Below, one piece after another: positions 6,566 through 18,408 of a DNA stretch of 20,823 nt. Positions within the stretch are counted from its first letter, which is position 1. Every line of letters starts with the position of its first letter. The position numbers were made by a program, and so were the translations under genes. Location: the NCBI GenBank assembly GCA_905250885.1, contig CAJNOQ010003270.1:1-20823 (forward strand), written 5' to 3'. The stretch is from Didymodactylos carnosus (Eukaryota > Rotifera > Eurotatoria > Philodinida > Philodinidae). Below the pieces are notes generated by a model, which saw nothing but the letters and a program-made list of their open reading frames with translations, was not told where the DNA came from and ran no database searches.

Positions 6566-9500
6566 TTACGTTTTAATTGATTTTGCTTTCACTTGTCCTT
6601 TTTTTATTTGTGGTTTATTCAAAATGACACCTGTTTTACGCTGTGTCGATTTACTACTTTTTTGTGAATATATTGATTTTCGTCGTAATACTTGTCTCAA
6701 TGCATTTTTAGCTTGTAAACGATTTTTTAAATTTTTTACTTTATAAATGCGCACAATCCAATGTTCGGTAGTGTACGCTTCTTCAACATGTTCTAAATCA
6801 AAATTTTTATTTCCAATTTCAGCGTGACGTGTACGATCGAAACTGAAAAAAATACATATAGGTTAAGTCCTTTTTTTTAATGGTCTAATGCATGTAGTTA
6901 CCCAGGTGGTGTTCGAAAATCCGATTGTAATTCACCAAATCGATAATAACATAGTTTATACATTAGACAATTTAATAATATTGGTGAACCAGCTGAATCC
7001 ACACGAAATTCATCATTTTCTGTGAAATAATCCTTTTCACGAATATCTTTTGGATGTTCACCTTCAGCAATTCGTACCATCCATAAAAATTTATTGATAT
7101 CATCTCCCGAATATCCAATCACACCACCAAATATCACCAAAACATAATCAACGTCTAACATGCGCATAATTTTATATGCCTCCGTTTCATTCGATGACAT
7201 AGCTTTACCAACTAATGCAATATGACTATTATTCCATGTATTATTATCAACTAATGTCGTACGATTGCCCATACCAGCTACAATAGTAAATGATATATAA
7301 ATCATCTCATTTGCAAATGATAAAATACTATTTTTGACTCACCTATTTGATAACCATAATCCCACCAGGACATTACACGAGAACGATCCGGTGTATTTTT
7401 ACGTAACCAATAATAAGCTTCACGAAAATCATCTGACAGTAAACAAATCGTTAGAAAAAATCAAATAAAAGAGAAAAAGTAAAAGACACTTGAACTCATA
7501 TTAAGGCTACCCCTCCCCTCATTTTGGGCTTCCCGTAGAAATGCTGTGAAATAGAAACTAAAACTCACTAAGGCTTCATATTTTCAGAACTGATTGGAAC
7601 CATAGACCACTTTTTTCAGGGTATTTGCTGCAACGCTTATATCTCCACGAAAACTTATCGGAAAATTCTGTAAAACGTCTCATTGTGAAGAAAACACTTT
7701 CTTCTACCAGACTATGTGTAGGAAAAGTTTTGAATGTACAGAAAACGAGAGAAACATTTATGAAACTAAAAAAAGTGAGTTTTTTAGACTTTGGAGGAAA
7801 AACTTCAAAAATGCATAACGTTTTGAAAAAAGGTCGTGGAGTACTGGGAATGGTTTCATTTTGTAGCCCACACTTTCCTCTACATTAGGCTATGCTCAAA
7901 ACCCGAAATTTTTGTCGATAAAAAGTGGAGAAGGCTACGTTTAATACCAATATTTAGCTCTTTTTTTCTCCGTGACATACTAAAGTACTAGAGTTTGAGA
8001 ATTTAAGTACTAATAATGAAATATGTTTGACTACTTACCTATAATATACCTTGAGCCATCTTGATTATAACTTGCCAGTACAATTGACGGTGATGAATAA
8101 GCATTTGAAGTTACCCATGTACAATGAACAGCCAATAGCATAAGCATCATTGCTATACATATAACGACGATTGTCTTTATGTTAGATCCAATAATATTTG
8201 TATCATCAGCCGTATCTGTTGCAGTTGCACCAGTTGTTGCTGTTAGTAATTGTTGACGATGATGTCTATTGCCTGTTGTAACTGACGATGTTTTTTGTTT
8301 TCCCGCTTTATCATATAACTGTCGAGTTGTTATTTCAACATTATTAGCATCTTCCTCGCTTTCACTTGTGTCATTACCATCATCGGCTGATGTCACAGCA
8401 GGAGTATCATTCTCATTTGAGTCCGCGTCGGCATAATAATCCAATGTTTTTGACAATGCAATGGCAGCTAAATAGAATAAGTAAGTGTTACGCTAGTATA
8501 TCGTGCTGATTTATGCCTCATGAACGTCACTAGTCTAATTATTTGTGCGTAAAAAATAACATTAATCACGATGATGTTCTCTCTTCTATCACCAGAATTG
8601 AATTGAGATTTGTACTAGAGTTAGAACACCGAAAAAAAAAATCGTTGTGCTTTAAGTCATATGTTGCACAAGATTTTGCATGACGAATTTTTACTGAAAA
8701 AATATGAAAGTTACTGATGGTCATATTTTTCAAGTATATCTTTAGTGCAATTTTTAACTAGTGGAAGTCAGCAACGGTCACCTCAATTCATTTACGTCGA
8801 ATAGTGAATCCACTGACTACTAAAACCTTGATTGCTCGGTAATAGACACAGTTTTCGGACTTTTCACGCTCCCAGACTGGTGGAGCTTTCGGGAGCACAT
8901 ATCCGTATATCTTGTAGACGAAAAAGCTCGATCGTGATCGGATCTTAGGATATATCTCAGGGTTGTGCTTTTGAAACGTTTTCTATCTCCCTTTGTTGCA
9001 GAGTTATAATGAAAACACGTAAATTTCTCCAGAAAACTCAGGGTTTTCATTTACAAAATCCTGTAAGTCGAGATGGGAACATCAAAAACAGTTTGCACCA
9101 AAACAAAGCGTAAAATTAGAAAAAATGTTTCCCTGTAAGCGGGGAAAACTGTCAATTAGATGTTAACTAAATGCGCATGTTGATAAAGAGCCAATCATAA
9201 CCTTAATTGTTAATGATACTTAGACTTTAAGATGAAAAGTTCAGTTATCTTTCTTTTTATCATGCCAACGTACAGCGATATACATACCACTGGAGCAAGA
9301 GTGGACAATGATCCGCTCTTTAGAAATTCTAATTTCACATTTGTACTGACAAAAATATTTTTGATTGAAGGCGAAAAGAAAAATTAGTGGAATTTAAGGG
9401 CAACGATTTTCGTAGCTTATGCAATTTTATACGATATTTTGCCCTGTTTTTCAAGCGATTATTTTTAAACTACTAACGATACTAAAACTGACTTCAAAAG

Positions 9501-11780
9501 CATACATATTTGTGTTTGATGAAAAGAACGTATGTAGAAATATTTGTTATTTCATAGATACGCAATAATACTTCAAGCTAGGACAGTGACATACAAACGG
9601 ATTCTTTTTTCAGATTTTAAATTTTGCGTTTTTAAGAGGTAAAAGATAATAATAAACGTGTGATAAAGATATCACTTACTATTATAATAAAACTTCGAAA
9701 AAAAGCAAAGGAAATCCTCACGGCTCCGCAAAAAAGCTTAGAAAGCAATATAATGAGAAAAGATTTGGTTTATCTCTTAGGGAAATCGTGCGTACGTCGC
9801 TGAACGGCCATGGAGCACTAAAAGTGGTCCCAGAGGACACTTAACTGAATTGTTGTATACTTTGAACTCAAAATTGAGAATCATGTAAACAAGAATGGTT
9901 GCTTTTAGTAGCAGAAAATAGCAATTTTGCCTAGTGAAGATCTTCCCTTTCCTTATTGCGCACAAACTTTTTTATAAGTTATTTTTATAGCAGCAGATTT
10001 ATAATAACGAAGCCCACCGAAAATGTTTTATTCTACAAACATACTAGTATTACTCAAAAACATTTCTTCTCCACGAATTATTCAAATCGAAATTGCTAAC
10101 AGAAAAACATCTGAATTTTACACATATTTTTATTGAAAATGTCAACCAATTGCAATACTTGTTTATCTTAAGTAGCCAATACTAATCTACCTACCTTATG
10201 TTTCTAGTCCTTAATAAGAAAGCTAATAAACAAGGAGTCAACAACTTATTTACCAGATACAACAAATGTTTTTTATTTCCATCTTACCTAATACACAGAC
10301 ACATGGTGTAAGTGTTAACATTAAACGAATCATGACACCGGCAAAATAGGATGCAAATACGGCATAGAGAACAATAAATACTCGTTCATCATTTAATTCT
10401 TTAATACAGAACCACGCTCCGACAGGAAATAAACATATTAATAAATGTAAATCAAAGAAAAATGATGCCCAAGTTGTTGGTTGATGTTCACTAACACTGG
10501 CTATAATTGGAATATGTATTTTAGCATAATTTGTATCCCACAATGAATAAAATCGACCACTCCATGGTGCGATATACCTAAAAGAGATAAACATGTGAAT
10601 GTATACGTTATCTTTTAACTAATTTTGTTTTTCTTTGTAGCATACCCTGTGTAAGTTAAGATAACAACAACGGAAAATACTAGTGCGCCAACAGCTAGAA
10701 TAAGGCCGAAAAATAATTGTTTTAAATCGTTTGCACGTGGTAATTTTGTATATAAATAATCAATGAATCCATAGGCTTGTATCAATGCAAAAACGCCAGC
10801 AGCTAACATATGTTCAGATGTTCTCACTGGTTGAAATCCAACAAATGGTATTTGCATAGATAAAATAAGACCAATAATAAAAAATATTGAATATGAAACG
10901 TATAAACGTAATGAATAACGTTTAAGAACAATTAACATAAACGCGTGTACTGGTATCAAGTTGATAATAAATACATAACCACCCCATGCAGATACCATAT
11001 AAAAATAGGATATTGCCGTAAAACATGACCAAAAGATGCTCCCCGTTTTCACTGATTTTATCCACAAAAAATAGGTAAACATGAGAGCAAATATGGCTAT
11101 GCCTAAAATGAAAATAAAAAATAAAATAGAAGTAATTTTGTAGAGATATTTTACCTGTTACCTTCATTATCATATGAACCAGCTACTGATCGTGAACTAT
11201 AACCTGGCGCAACAGCAATGAAAGCAGCTGCAAATAATCCGGCTGATTTCGACCATAATTCTTTTGTTAATAAATATGTGGCTAATGCTGTGAGTCCACT
11301 GAAAAATGGTGCTAAAAATACACATATTTCTCGAATATGTATTGGAATATTAATCATATGCAATAACCAATGTATTACACCGCTTGTAACCATGAGACCT
11401 GGATAGACTGTTCCACCGACAATTCTTCCTAGAGGATACCATGCTCGTTCGTCAAACCAATTTAAAAAATTATAAAATCCATTTTCAACCATATAATGGG
11501 TAGCACGATAATTGAACCATGGATCAAATTCATGAATTATCGATTCAAAACGGATGACAGAGAAAAGCCGTGACATGAAACCGGATATGTAAGCACATGT
11601 TAAAACGATAAAACTGATTAATGATGCTAGGCCAGTTGGAGATAATAATTGATTTGCAGAAGATTGAGAAGTGGAGAAAGTTTTAGTACGAGACGACTTT
11701 TTAGTAGTGACTGATGGTACAGATGTGGTTATTGTTGTTACTTGTTTCGTAACATCTGTTTGTAGCTGAGACCTCTCCAT
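6566..11780 (-). CDS. STT3B: Oligosaccharyltransferase catalytic subunit STT3, STT3B-like; seven exons
   Basis: Exons (minus strand): 11780-11162, 11102-10646, 10577-10288, 8467-8039, 7432-7343, 7277-6902, 6842-6566. All introns are GT-AG and the joined frame is 2538 nt, 845 residues plus stop, close to animal STT3B. The protein is the multi-pass ER-membrane enzyme that transfers the glycan from dolichol pyrophosphate to Asn-X-Ser/Thr. Visible landmarks are [10 protein letters not shown] (83-92, first catalytic acidic site), SYDNEG (202-207, DxE-type site), [10 protein letters not shown] (386-395, SVSE motif of external loop 5), WWDYG (621-625, sequon-binding pocket) and [11 protein letters not shown] (670-680). 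Sequons near 640, 644 and 658 sit where STT3 is itself glycosylated. [14 protein letters not shown], a Ser/Thr-rich N-terminus and a Lys-rich C-terminus favour STT3B over STT3A. The long acidic linker in exon 4 is expanded. Identity is secure; paralogue assignment is strong. Confidence 0.96.
7433..8038 (-). other. STT3 intron 4 (606 bp), enlarged
   Basis: It runs from the donor GTAAGTAG at 8038 to the acceptor TACTGTCAG ending at 7433. It is about ten times the short introns of the same gene. An 87-codon plus-strand frame (7625-7888) lies inside and is antisense to the gene, with no recognisable product. I could not find clear terminal repeats marking an insertion. Confidence 0.85.
8468..10287 (-). 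other. STT3 intron 3 (1820 bp), enlarged
   Basis: It runs from the donor GTAAGATG at 10287 to the acceptor TTCTATTTAG ending at 8468. It separates the exon ending in the TLTPCVCVL membrane segment from the exon opening with [12 protein letters not shown]. The interior is AT-rich, with two short minus frames (8820-9050, 9777-9965) that look like nothing known. The segment around 8780-9060 is less AT-rich than the rest and may be an old insertion. No terminal repeats or target duplications were found by eye. Confidence 0.85.
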
Positions 11781-11800
11781 CTGAAAATAGAATAAAAAAC
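11781..11800 (-). promoter_or_regulatory. Splice acceptor directly before the STT3 start codon
   Basis: On the minus strand the 20 bases before the ATG are a T-rich tract ending in TTTTCAG, immediately followed by ATGGAGAGG. This is what a 3' splice site looks like. It could receive a 5' UTR exon or a trans-spliced leader. Spliced-leader trans-splicing is known in bdelloid rotifers. Without a transcript the two cannot be told apart. Confidence 0.6.
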
Positions 11801-13055
11801 TGGATAGCTTTTAAAATTGGATCTGCAATTAAATGAATGCCTCCAGTTCGAAAATTCACTTGATAAAATAGATTTGAATGTGTAAATTTTGTTTTACTAT
11901 ACATTGACTACTTAGTTTTTCCTAAGATGAATTTCTGAGTAATCTACAATTGTGTTGATGGTTAAAACGTAATTCCTTCTTCAAAATAAAATACTTTTCT
12001 GATCATTTTTAAAGGTAAAAGGCTAGAAACTCTAGTTTTCTCTACTAGTTTATTGTTTTATATTTGAATACTATTTTGTTTTTTGTTGCTTTAAAGAGAA
12101 ATATTGGATTCAAGTAGCAGCACACGTTGAAGCAAAGCATTTTCGAGTTCGGAATATGAAGTGCAACCAAAATTAATGGAAATCACGAGTAGAGCCAGTA
12201 AAAATAAATATAAATGTGCCAATAGCGAAAAAGCATTTGAACTACAGGATAGAATCAGATATGTCAATACATATGCAAAGGGACTAAGACTAAGACTGTT
12301 TTATTCACGAAAAGTGTGAGTCATCAAAGGTAATCGACCTGTAATAACAATGACTCAAGCCAAGCAACATCAAAAGAGTAAAAAAAGAACAGAATAAAGA
12401 AGACAACATTAGGACCAGAAGTAGTAAAAAAGGAAAAAGAAAAGGAAAAAGGGTTGGCGCAAAGCAAATAGGATATTAGCAGATTAATCAAGGAATAACT
12501 GTATGGTAGATATGTAAACAATAAGAACAAGGTAGCAACATTTTTATACCTTTTAAATTCACAACCAACTTACACTTAAGAATGCACTCAGAACTATTAA
12601 ACACTTATTAGCCATAAGATCCTGTTGGTTATTTTGAATGTACAAGTTTTCATATTTTCGCACTTGGTCATGTTTTTCAGTGATTCTGATCGACTGTTCT
12701 AGCATAACCAAGGAAGCTTCAATTATTATTTATTGAAACTTTGCAGAACAATCCCTCTGTCATCACAGAAGATCTGAAGAGAGACAAGAGATCAATAAAC
12801 AAAATTATTCTATAATTGCTCTCTCATGTCAAATTCTCCTCTCTTATTTGCCTGTGCATTACAACTATTGGCAAAACATTTGGCCAAATACAAACTAATT
12901 TTGATTATAGGTGGAGAATTGATTACTGAGACAAAAAAGACGAGTAGTTTCAGACTACCTAAAGGCTAATATTTCTTACAAAGAGATTCTTCAACAAATT
13001 CTTAAACTAGCAGATGTCGCTCATCCTTAACCGTCTCACACAACAGCGCCCCAGG
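11801..13055. other. Upstream flank of STT3, no recognised gene
   Basis: It should contain the STT3 promoter, but no motif can be assigned. A purine-rich tract on plus (about 12370-12455) creates a hydrophobic low-complexity minus frame. A minus-strand frame 12705-12574 could be a short exon ending in a consensus donor GTAAGT (see findings). I found no phase-compatible partner exon. Confidence 0.4.
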
Positions 13056-13060
13056 GCAAA

Positions 13061-13312
13061 GAATCCCATAATAGGATCTCATAGGATCCTATTAGCATTA
13101 TCTGAAACCCTACTAGGATCACATAGAAGCAGCCAGGAGTCTTGGAATGGGAAATGGTGTAGAATTTTGTAGAAATTCTGTACAGGATACGGTATGATTT
13201 GGTAGGTTTTATATTGAATCCTGTGACTTAATCCGACACGATTTCCGATTTCAAGATTTTTTATACTATTTCATAGAATCATCTAGGATCCTATTAGGAT
13301 TTCCTGATGTGG
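13061..13312. repeat. Pair of GGATCC-centred palindromic repeats
   Basis: AGGATCCTATTAG occurs at 13084-13096 and again near 13284-13296. Related words (ATAGGATC, CTAGGATCA, TTAGGATTT) are clustered around both. Because the core is self-complementary, the pair can be read as direct or inverted repeats bounding about 250 bp. It could be a decayed MITE, but the evidence is weak. Confidence 0.4.
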
Positions 13313-15411
13313 GACTGTTTTTTGAACGTGTATTCCTACTATGGCTCGTTTATACGTTTCTCTATGAATACAGAATGAATTAAAAACTCAACAACAACCG
13401 TTGTTGGCAAACGTATTCAATAAACTATATGACATACGGATTGAACATGAAGGAACATGCGGATTCATCGTATAGAAACATATTTCAATGTGTTTCGATG
13501 ATTACAACTCACTTGACTATCGGCATGATAACACAGAGTTGGGGCCGGTTGAGAATGTTTCAACCGATCTAGATTGGCAACCGGTTCAACCAGCCGGTCT
13601 GATTACAAATATGCGGTAACCACTCTTGAATATCATTTTTATAAAATGAACTTAAAAATAAAAGTTTAATAGTTCATAAGAGCCTGTGATTTTAATTCTT
13701 GCACGATTATTTATTACGAGTAACTTAGGATAGGATAGACACTTGGAATAGAATTGAATTAATCGTAAAGCAAAAGATCATCAAACAATTACAAATGATC
13801 AATTTATTCATGAGTATATTGAAACTTTCCATGTGAGATAAAATAACTTAAGATGAAATGTTGATTGAGATAACGAAGGACATAGTCGGGTGAGTCAGAA
13901 ATTATTAACACCTTATATATTATTTTTGTATATAAAAAATGCCAGAGGGCTACAAGGACCAATTCTTGTAGCTCAGTCTCTCGAAATGCTTCTAGAAGTT
14001 TTTTGACACTTTGAGGGAACCTCAAGATTTTAAGAAAATTTTTTTCTCACAGTTTTTCAAAACTGCATGTATCTAGCATGATTTTCTTCTATGTTTAGCA
14101 ACAGTCAGTCCTTTAGCACTTGTCCGACAGGCAAATATTGCTGTAACAGGCAAGATCTCAATTCAACGAAAATTGTCATTTAGTGGTTGTCAAACTGTTG
14201 AAAACAACCGTTAAAAGTCATTGTTTTTGTCCTTTGTTTACTTTATCGAATCATGGTCTAAAAACAGACAATTTAACTGTATGTACTGGCATCAGCCGTT
14301 AACATTTCATTTGCGAACAGTTAATATATCAGGAAAAAACTAGAATTTAGTTGGCAGTTAGTTATATGCCAGTTTTTAATCATTTGTCTACAAATCGTTC
14401 ACCTTTGATTCAAGAAAACTTAGAAATTTTTTCTTTTTCGATTAAACAAGCCATCGAAACTTGTTTCAATATGGTAGCCTCTAGTTCTGGAACTGGTGCT
14501 AACTATAGTACCATGGCCTAAAGAACCAGAAATTGAAACGTTTTGAACGCAGTCAGAAAGAAATCGGACGTTAGAAAACGTTCAAAAAATAGAACAGCCC
14601 GTAATAGTGCAATAATCATCTTAAAATGGACATGATAAACTGTTTACTTTTTATCATAAATAATTGCCACTTTTAAGCATTACCATATTGCCATTTTAAA
14701 TATCGAAAACAGATAAAAAAATTGTCTCACTCATGTAGAAATGTCCTTTTACAGATCCTAGATGGGTATTCTATCGATAATTAATTAGACCATTTTCGAC
14801 GTTCCGGGCTACTATCTTGGAAACCACAGATCCTCTCACTGGTAAGAAGTATTTATTCTTCACCTCACGCATTGTATATTCATTATGTATAAAATTATGT
14901 ATTCTATCCCCTTTTCATGAAAAAGACAAACAAATATAGCTCAATAACGTGGATTTTATCTTTCCGATTTGGCAATTGGTCTCAGTCATACTTTAAATCA
15001 CGATATAGGTGTGGTTCATATTTGACATTCCATAGACTTCATCTCAAACTTTATTCCATAGACTGTAGCTCAAATTTAAATGAAAAGAACTAACAACTAA
15101 AATTTAATCTTGGAATAGAGATTCAATTTAATGTGGAATAGAAATTCAAATGTTTCAGTACTGATCATCTGTAATCGTCGAAACACTGAAATCTGCTTCT
15201 ATATGACGAACCCACATGTTCCTTTTAGTTTAATGAATATGTTTCAAAAACTGCTCCAACAGCGGCTGTCGTATTTAATGAAAAGTCTGGTTTATAAATT
15301 ATTGTCCATGTAAAGAATTTATTGTAGGTATTGAATATGCGATGATTTTCGATAACGCAGAATATCTGATTTAATCCAATAGTCAATTAAAAGTAGTTTT
15401 GTTAAAACGAT
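13313..15411. other. AT-rich intergenic stretch without a supported gene
   Basis: It contains short palindromes (AACAACCGTTGTT near 13393) and repeated CCGGTT words near 13547-13597. A paired TTCCATAGACT repeat lies near 15030 and 15055, and a paired TGGAATAGA repeat near 15113 and 15132. A 51-codon frame at 14366-14521 (plus) has a coding-like look but is within what chance gives at this base composition. Confidence 0.4.
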
Positions 15412-15552
15412 TGTGTTTTATGTGATGAATTGTATGTAAAAAGTGATGATATGTTAGAATGCAAAACAGTTCAACATTGAAACTCAGTTCATGTAGAATG
15501 TTTAAAAATTTTAGATATTCGAGCAAAAGCATCAGAATGTTTATCATGTTAA
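15412..15552 (+). pseudogene. Decayed cysteine-rich zinc-finger (PHD-like) fragment
   Basis: One plus-strand frame reads CVLCDELYVKSDDMLEC, then a stretch with an in-frame TGA at 15478-15480, then HVECLKILDIRAKASECLSC followed by TAA. Ignoring the stop, the spacing is C-x2-C-x12-C-x2-(Val)-x6-H-x2-C-x12-C-x2-C, close to a PHD finger. The fourth expected Cys codon reads GTT (Val), and a TGG-to-TGA change would explain the stop where such fingers often carry Trp. PHD fingers read histone tails. I see no flanking exons. The match is by pattern only, and chance or another zinc-finger class remains possible. Confidence 0.4.
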
Positions 15553-17485
15553 TGTAGTTTAAATATTATCCGTGAATAAAAACAGATGAGGGGTGGGAGA
15601 ATATTCTGTTTTGGAATATTGTCGAAATCTCCAAAATTTGTCTAGAGCTAGTTATCTTTTAGATTCTATGCTTTTCGAAAATAATAAAAAATATCTAGCA
15701 CTTTATATGCGTTTCTGGAACTTTTCATCCCTACAACTTCAGACTACGTCATATGTACCTGAAAACATATAATTAGGGAGTTTCCAGTTAGCCTACTACC
15801 ACGTTCACAGAAAATGTTGTATAATCCTAGTCATATTTACCTCCCTCTCCCTCCTTAATTGTTCTCAAAAATAAAGGTGAATCAAGTTGATAAAGAACAA
15901 AAAGATTTTTGTGAATATAAAGTACATGACATATAATGCAATCAAACTAGGCATGCACTCACTTTGACCTGGAAACTTGATGCGACCGAAAGTGTTTGGA
16001 CGAAGATTGCAAATACGATAGTTTATATTTTTCTCATCGGAGATATCGGCGAGCGCTCTGTTAAGGAACTATTAGGACGAAGTACCATAAACATTGTAAA
16101 GATACATTCGAATGAGGGCTGCAACTTTCTGTCTACTTTATTTGCACAGTGAGGAAATGCATTTTTGCATGAAAACAAAGTAAATCAATCTGCTCCAGAG
16201 GTCACATTAGTAAAGTATGCTTTAGTTAAAGAGTAAATAAGATATAATGGAAACTAAAGGTACTTTGAACTTCCTGGAATGAAACAAACATAAAGTTGCT
16301 GCTCTAATTCAAGCTTTTCTTTACATGTCTACCTGCGGCTACGGCGTAATCATGGCTGCTGCTTTGTTTGGTGTAATCTTCATCATTTTTTCTGTTTTAC
16401 AGAGATTTTTTCACGTGTTTTTTCGCTCTCGTATTCTTAGCTTTGACAAACTACTTTTTTTAAACTTTTGGTAACGAACTGCTCGCTGACCGAACATGTT
16501 CAGTAGCGATCCGGGTAGTACACACATTCGCTCACATTGTACTTTAGTGAAATTTATTATTTGAAGATTTATGAATAGATGTGTAATGTTGTTTAAGTTG
16601 TTTGACAGAAGAAATTTCATTATCACATACATCCCATATAGATGAAAGGCTTGTCCGATCGATCCAGTCATATTATCATTCTAGTAATAAAACCTCAAAC
16701 AGTCTTTCTTGTCTAATTTGGAGAAATAGATACCTTAGATAATACAGGTAAACCTCATTTTACGTAGTTTTTGACGTTTTACATGCAATAACCCTCTTTA
16801 TGCGCTAATACGTGGAGAGAAACTTTCTCTGCATTGTGACAATGCAGAAATCTAGTAAACACGGGAAAAATTGCCTGATCAGATCCGAAGGTGTGATAAC
16901 AGACTGAAGGTTTTTTTGTATAAAGAGGAAACTGATGGTTTATAACTTGCGTGTGCATAGTACTGTAGACAATAAAAAGACTGCTTTGCTGTTTTCTTGC
17001 CTGTTTACCAGTAATGAATATAACAACAATGCAAAGATCACGAGTAAATATACAGTTTACACTTATCTTGGTCTGTAGTTGTTGATGTAGTTTCTAGGGC
17101 TAAAACACCATGATGATCGATTTGGATCGAGAGCATACGCACAATCAGAGTATTGTCATTTTACCGTTTTATGCGCATGAGCCTACAGATTATGAGATAT
17201 GAAAGAGAAATATCAAAACTGTTCACATCAGTTGAACAGTGACAAAATTATAAGAACAGATAATGTTTGATTGTTAGTATTTGTGGCATGATGTGAATAC
17301 TAAGCGTTATGTAAATTTAGATAAACGTCTTAGAAAAAGATGCGTATTTTAGAAACGAATGAGATTGTCTTATATCTAAATCAGATGTATTTTTAGACGC
17401 TATGTTTTACATAAATTTCTGATTGGAACAATATAGGTTTTTATTGAATTTGACTTTGTATAATAGATTACATTACCTGTAAAAT
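15553..17485. other. Intergenic stretch without a supported gene
   Basis: Short frames at 15964-16152 (plus), 16325-16474 (plus, one hydrophobic segment) and 16411-16671 (minus) have no recognisable product and conflict with one another. A perfect 10-bp palindrome, TCTGCATTGT-G-ACAATGCAGA, lies near 16829-16850. A small hairpin ACTGTTCA...TGAACAGT lies near 17218-17240. Confidence 0.4.
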
Positions 17486-17722
17486 AATTTGAAGCGGCTA
17501 ACGGTCATTAGAACGTGTTAAATATGAAAATAATCAAATGTTTCATATTTAATGCGGATTAAATTCCCAAGCTTAACGCGGTCGAACGTGATTTCGAAAA
17601 GAAACGATGAAAACTGCGCTGACACTCGTTAATTGCCAAATTTTAACGCGTTAGAGAAATGGATTAACCCGTTTATTGTTTCATATTTAACGCGTTCTAA
17701 CGATCGCCAGCTGCTTCAAATT
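17486..17722. mobile_element. MITE-like element with 44-bp terminal inverted repeats
   Basis: The left end 17486-17529 and right end 17679-17722 are reverse complements with about 6 mismatches in 44. They begin AATTTGAAGC on one side and end GCTTCAAATT on the other, and share TTAGAACG and GTTAAATATGAAA. Words of the TTAACGCG type recur in the interior, suggesting it grew by internal duplication of the tip sequence. At 237 bp it has no coding capacity. No target-site duplication was evident immediately outside the tips. Confidence 0.75.
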
Positions 17723-18408
17723 CTTCCAGTGCTAACCTGAAATATATGATTTAAGAGGCAAAACGTCGTTTGCAAGTGATACTGACTTGCAACAGCAATA
17801 CTCTCATTTCTACATGATGACGAAGAAAACAAACGATTTTTTTCTCTTTCTCCATCCTTGGAGCTAATCTAACGTGTGTGTTGTTTCGTATTTTTTTCCT
17901 GTCAGTAGTTGTATAAAAGAGAACGACTAATCAAGGTGTTTGCGCATACCTTTTTTTGAGAAAGTGTTTGACGTACATACAGAAGAGACATGTCTTACCT
18001 CCATCCCTATCAATAAACAACAAAAATATATTTTCTTCACAGCAAGCAATAAACGCAGATACTTACATAAGAATCAAAGCATCAATCAGAAGTAATTGGT
18101 TTTTTCTCGTAAACAACAACAATCTCAAATAATCTAAGAAAAAGGTTAGTTTTTCAAAGTCAATAAAAAATATAATAATAGTAAATTTGCACGAGCATTA
18201 AATAGACAATTGAGACCATTCAACCGATAGTGTACATGTATAATTGTATTTGAATAGTTTAAATGATATGCAACAAACATTCGACAGAAAAAAGAAACGA
18301 TGAATCATAAACGTGATTATAGCAAAATATATATCATATTTAATTTGATGATAAAAAAGATACCTTAAATTGTCCAAGTTTCTCCCAATTATAACACTTA
18401 TAAAAATT
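17723..18408. other. AT-rich spacer between two inverted-repeat elements
   Basis: No gene found. A TATAAAAG word on plus near 17912 and several GTAAG-like donor words on minus near 18000-18070 are noted. They do not assemble into exons. Confidence 0.35.

Noticed and set aside
7625..7888. 87-codon plus frame inside STT3 intron 4
   Set aside because: It is antisense to the gene with no recognisable product, and is more likely part of an inserted repeat.
12324..12530. 68-codon hydrophobic minus frame
   Set aside because: It is produced by a purine-rich tract on the opposite strand. It is Phe/Ser/Leu low-complexity with no signal of selection.
14366..14521. 51-codon plus frame with varied composition
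   Set aside because: Frames of this length are expected many times by chance here. There is no family resemblance and no regulatory context.
16325..16474. 49-codon plus frame with one hydrophobic segment
   Set aside because: It overlaps a longer minus frame (16411-16671), and neither resembles a known protein. It is too short to support.
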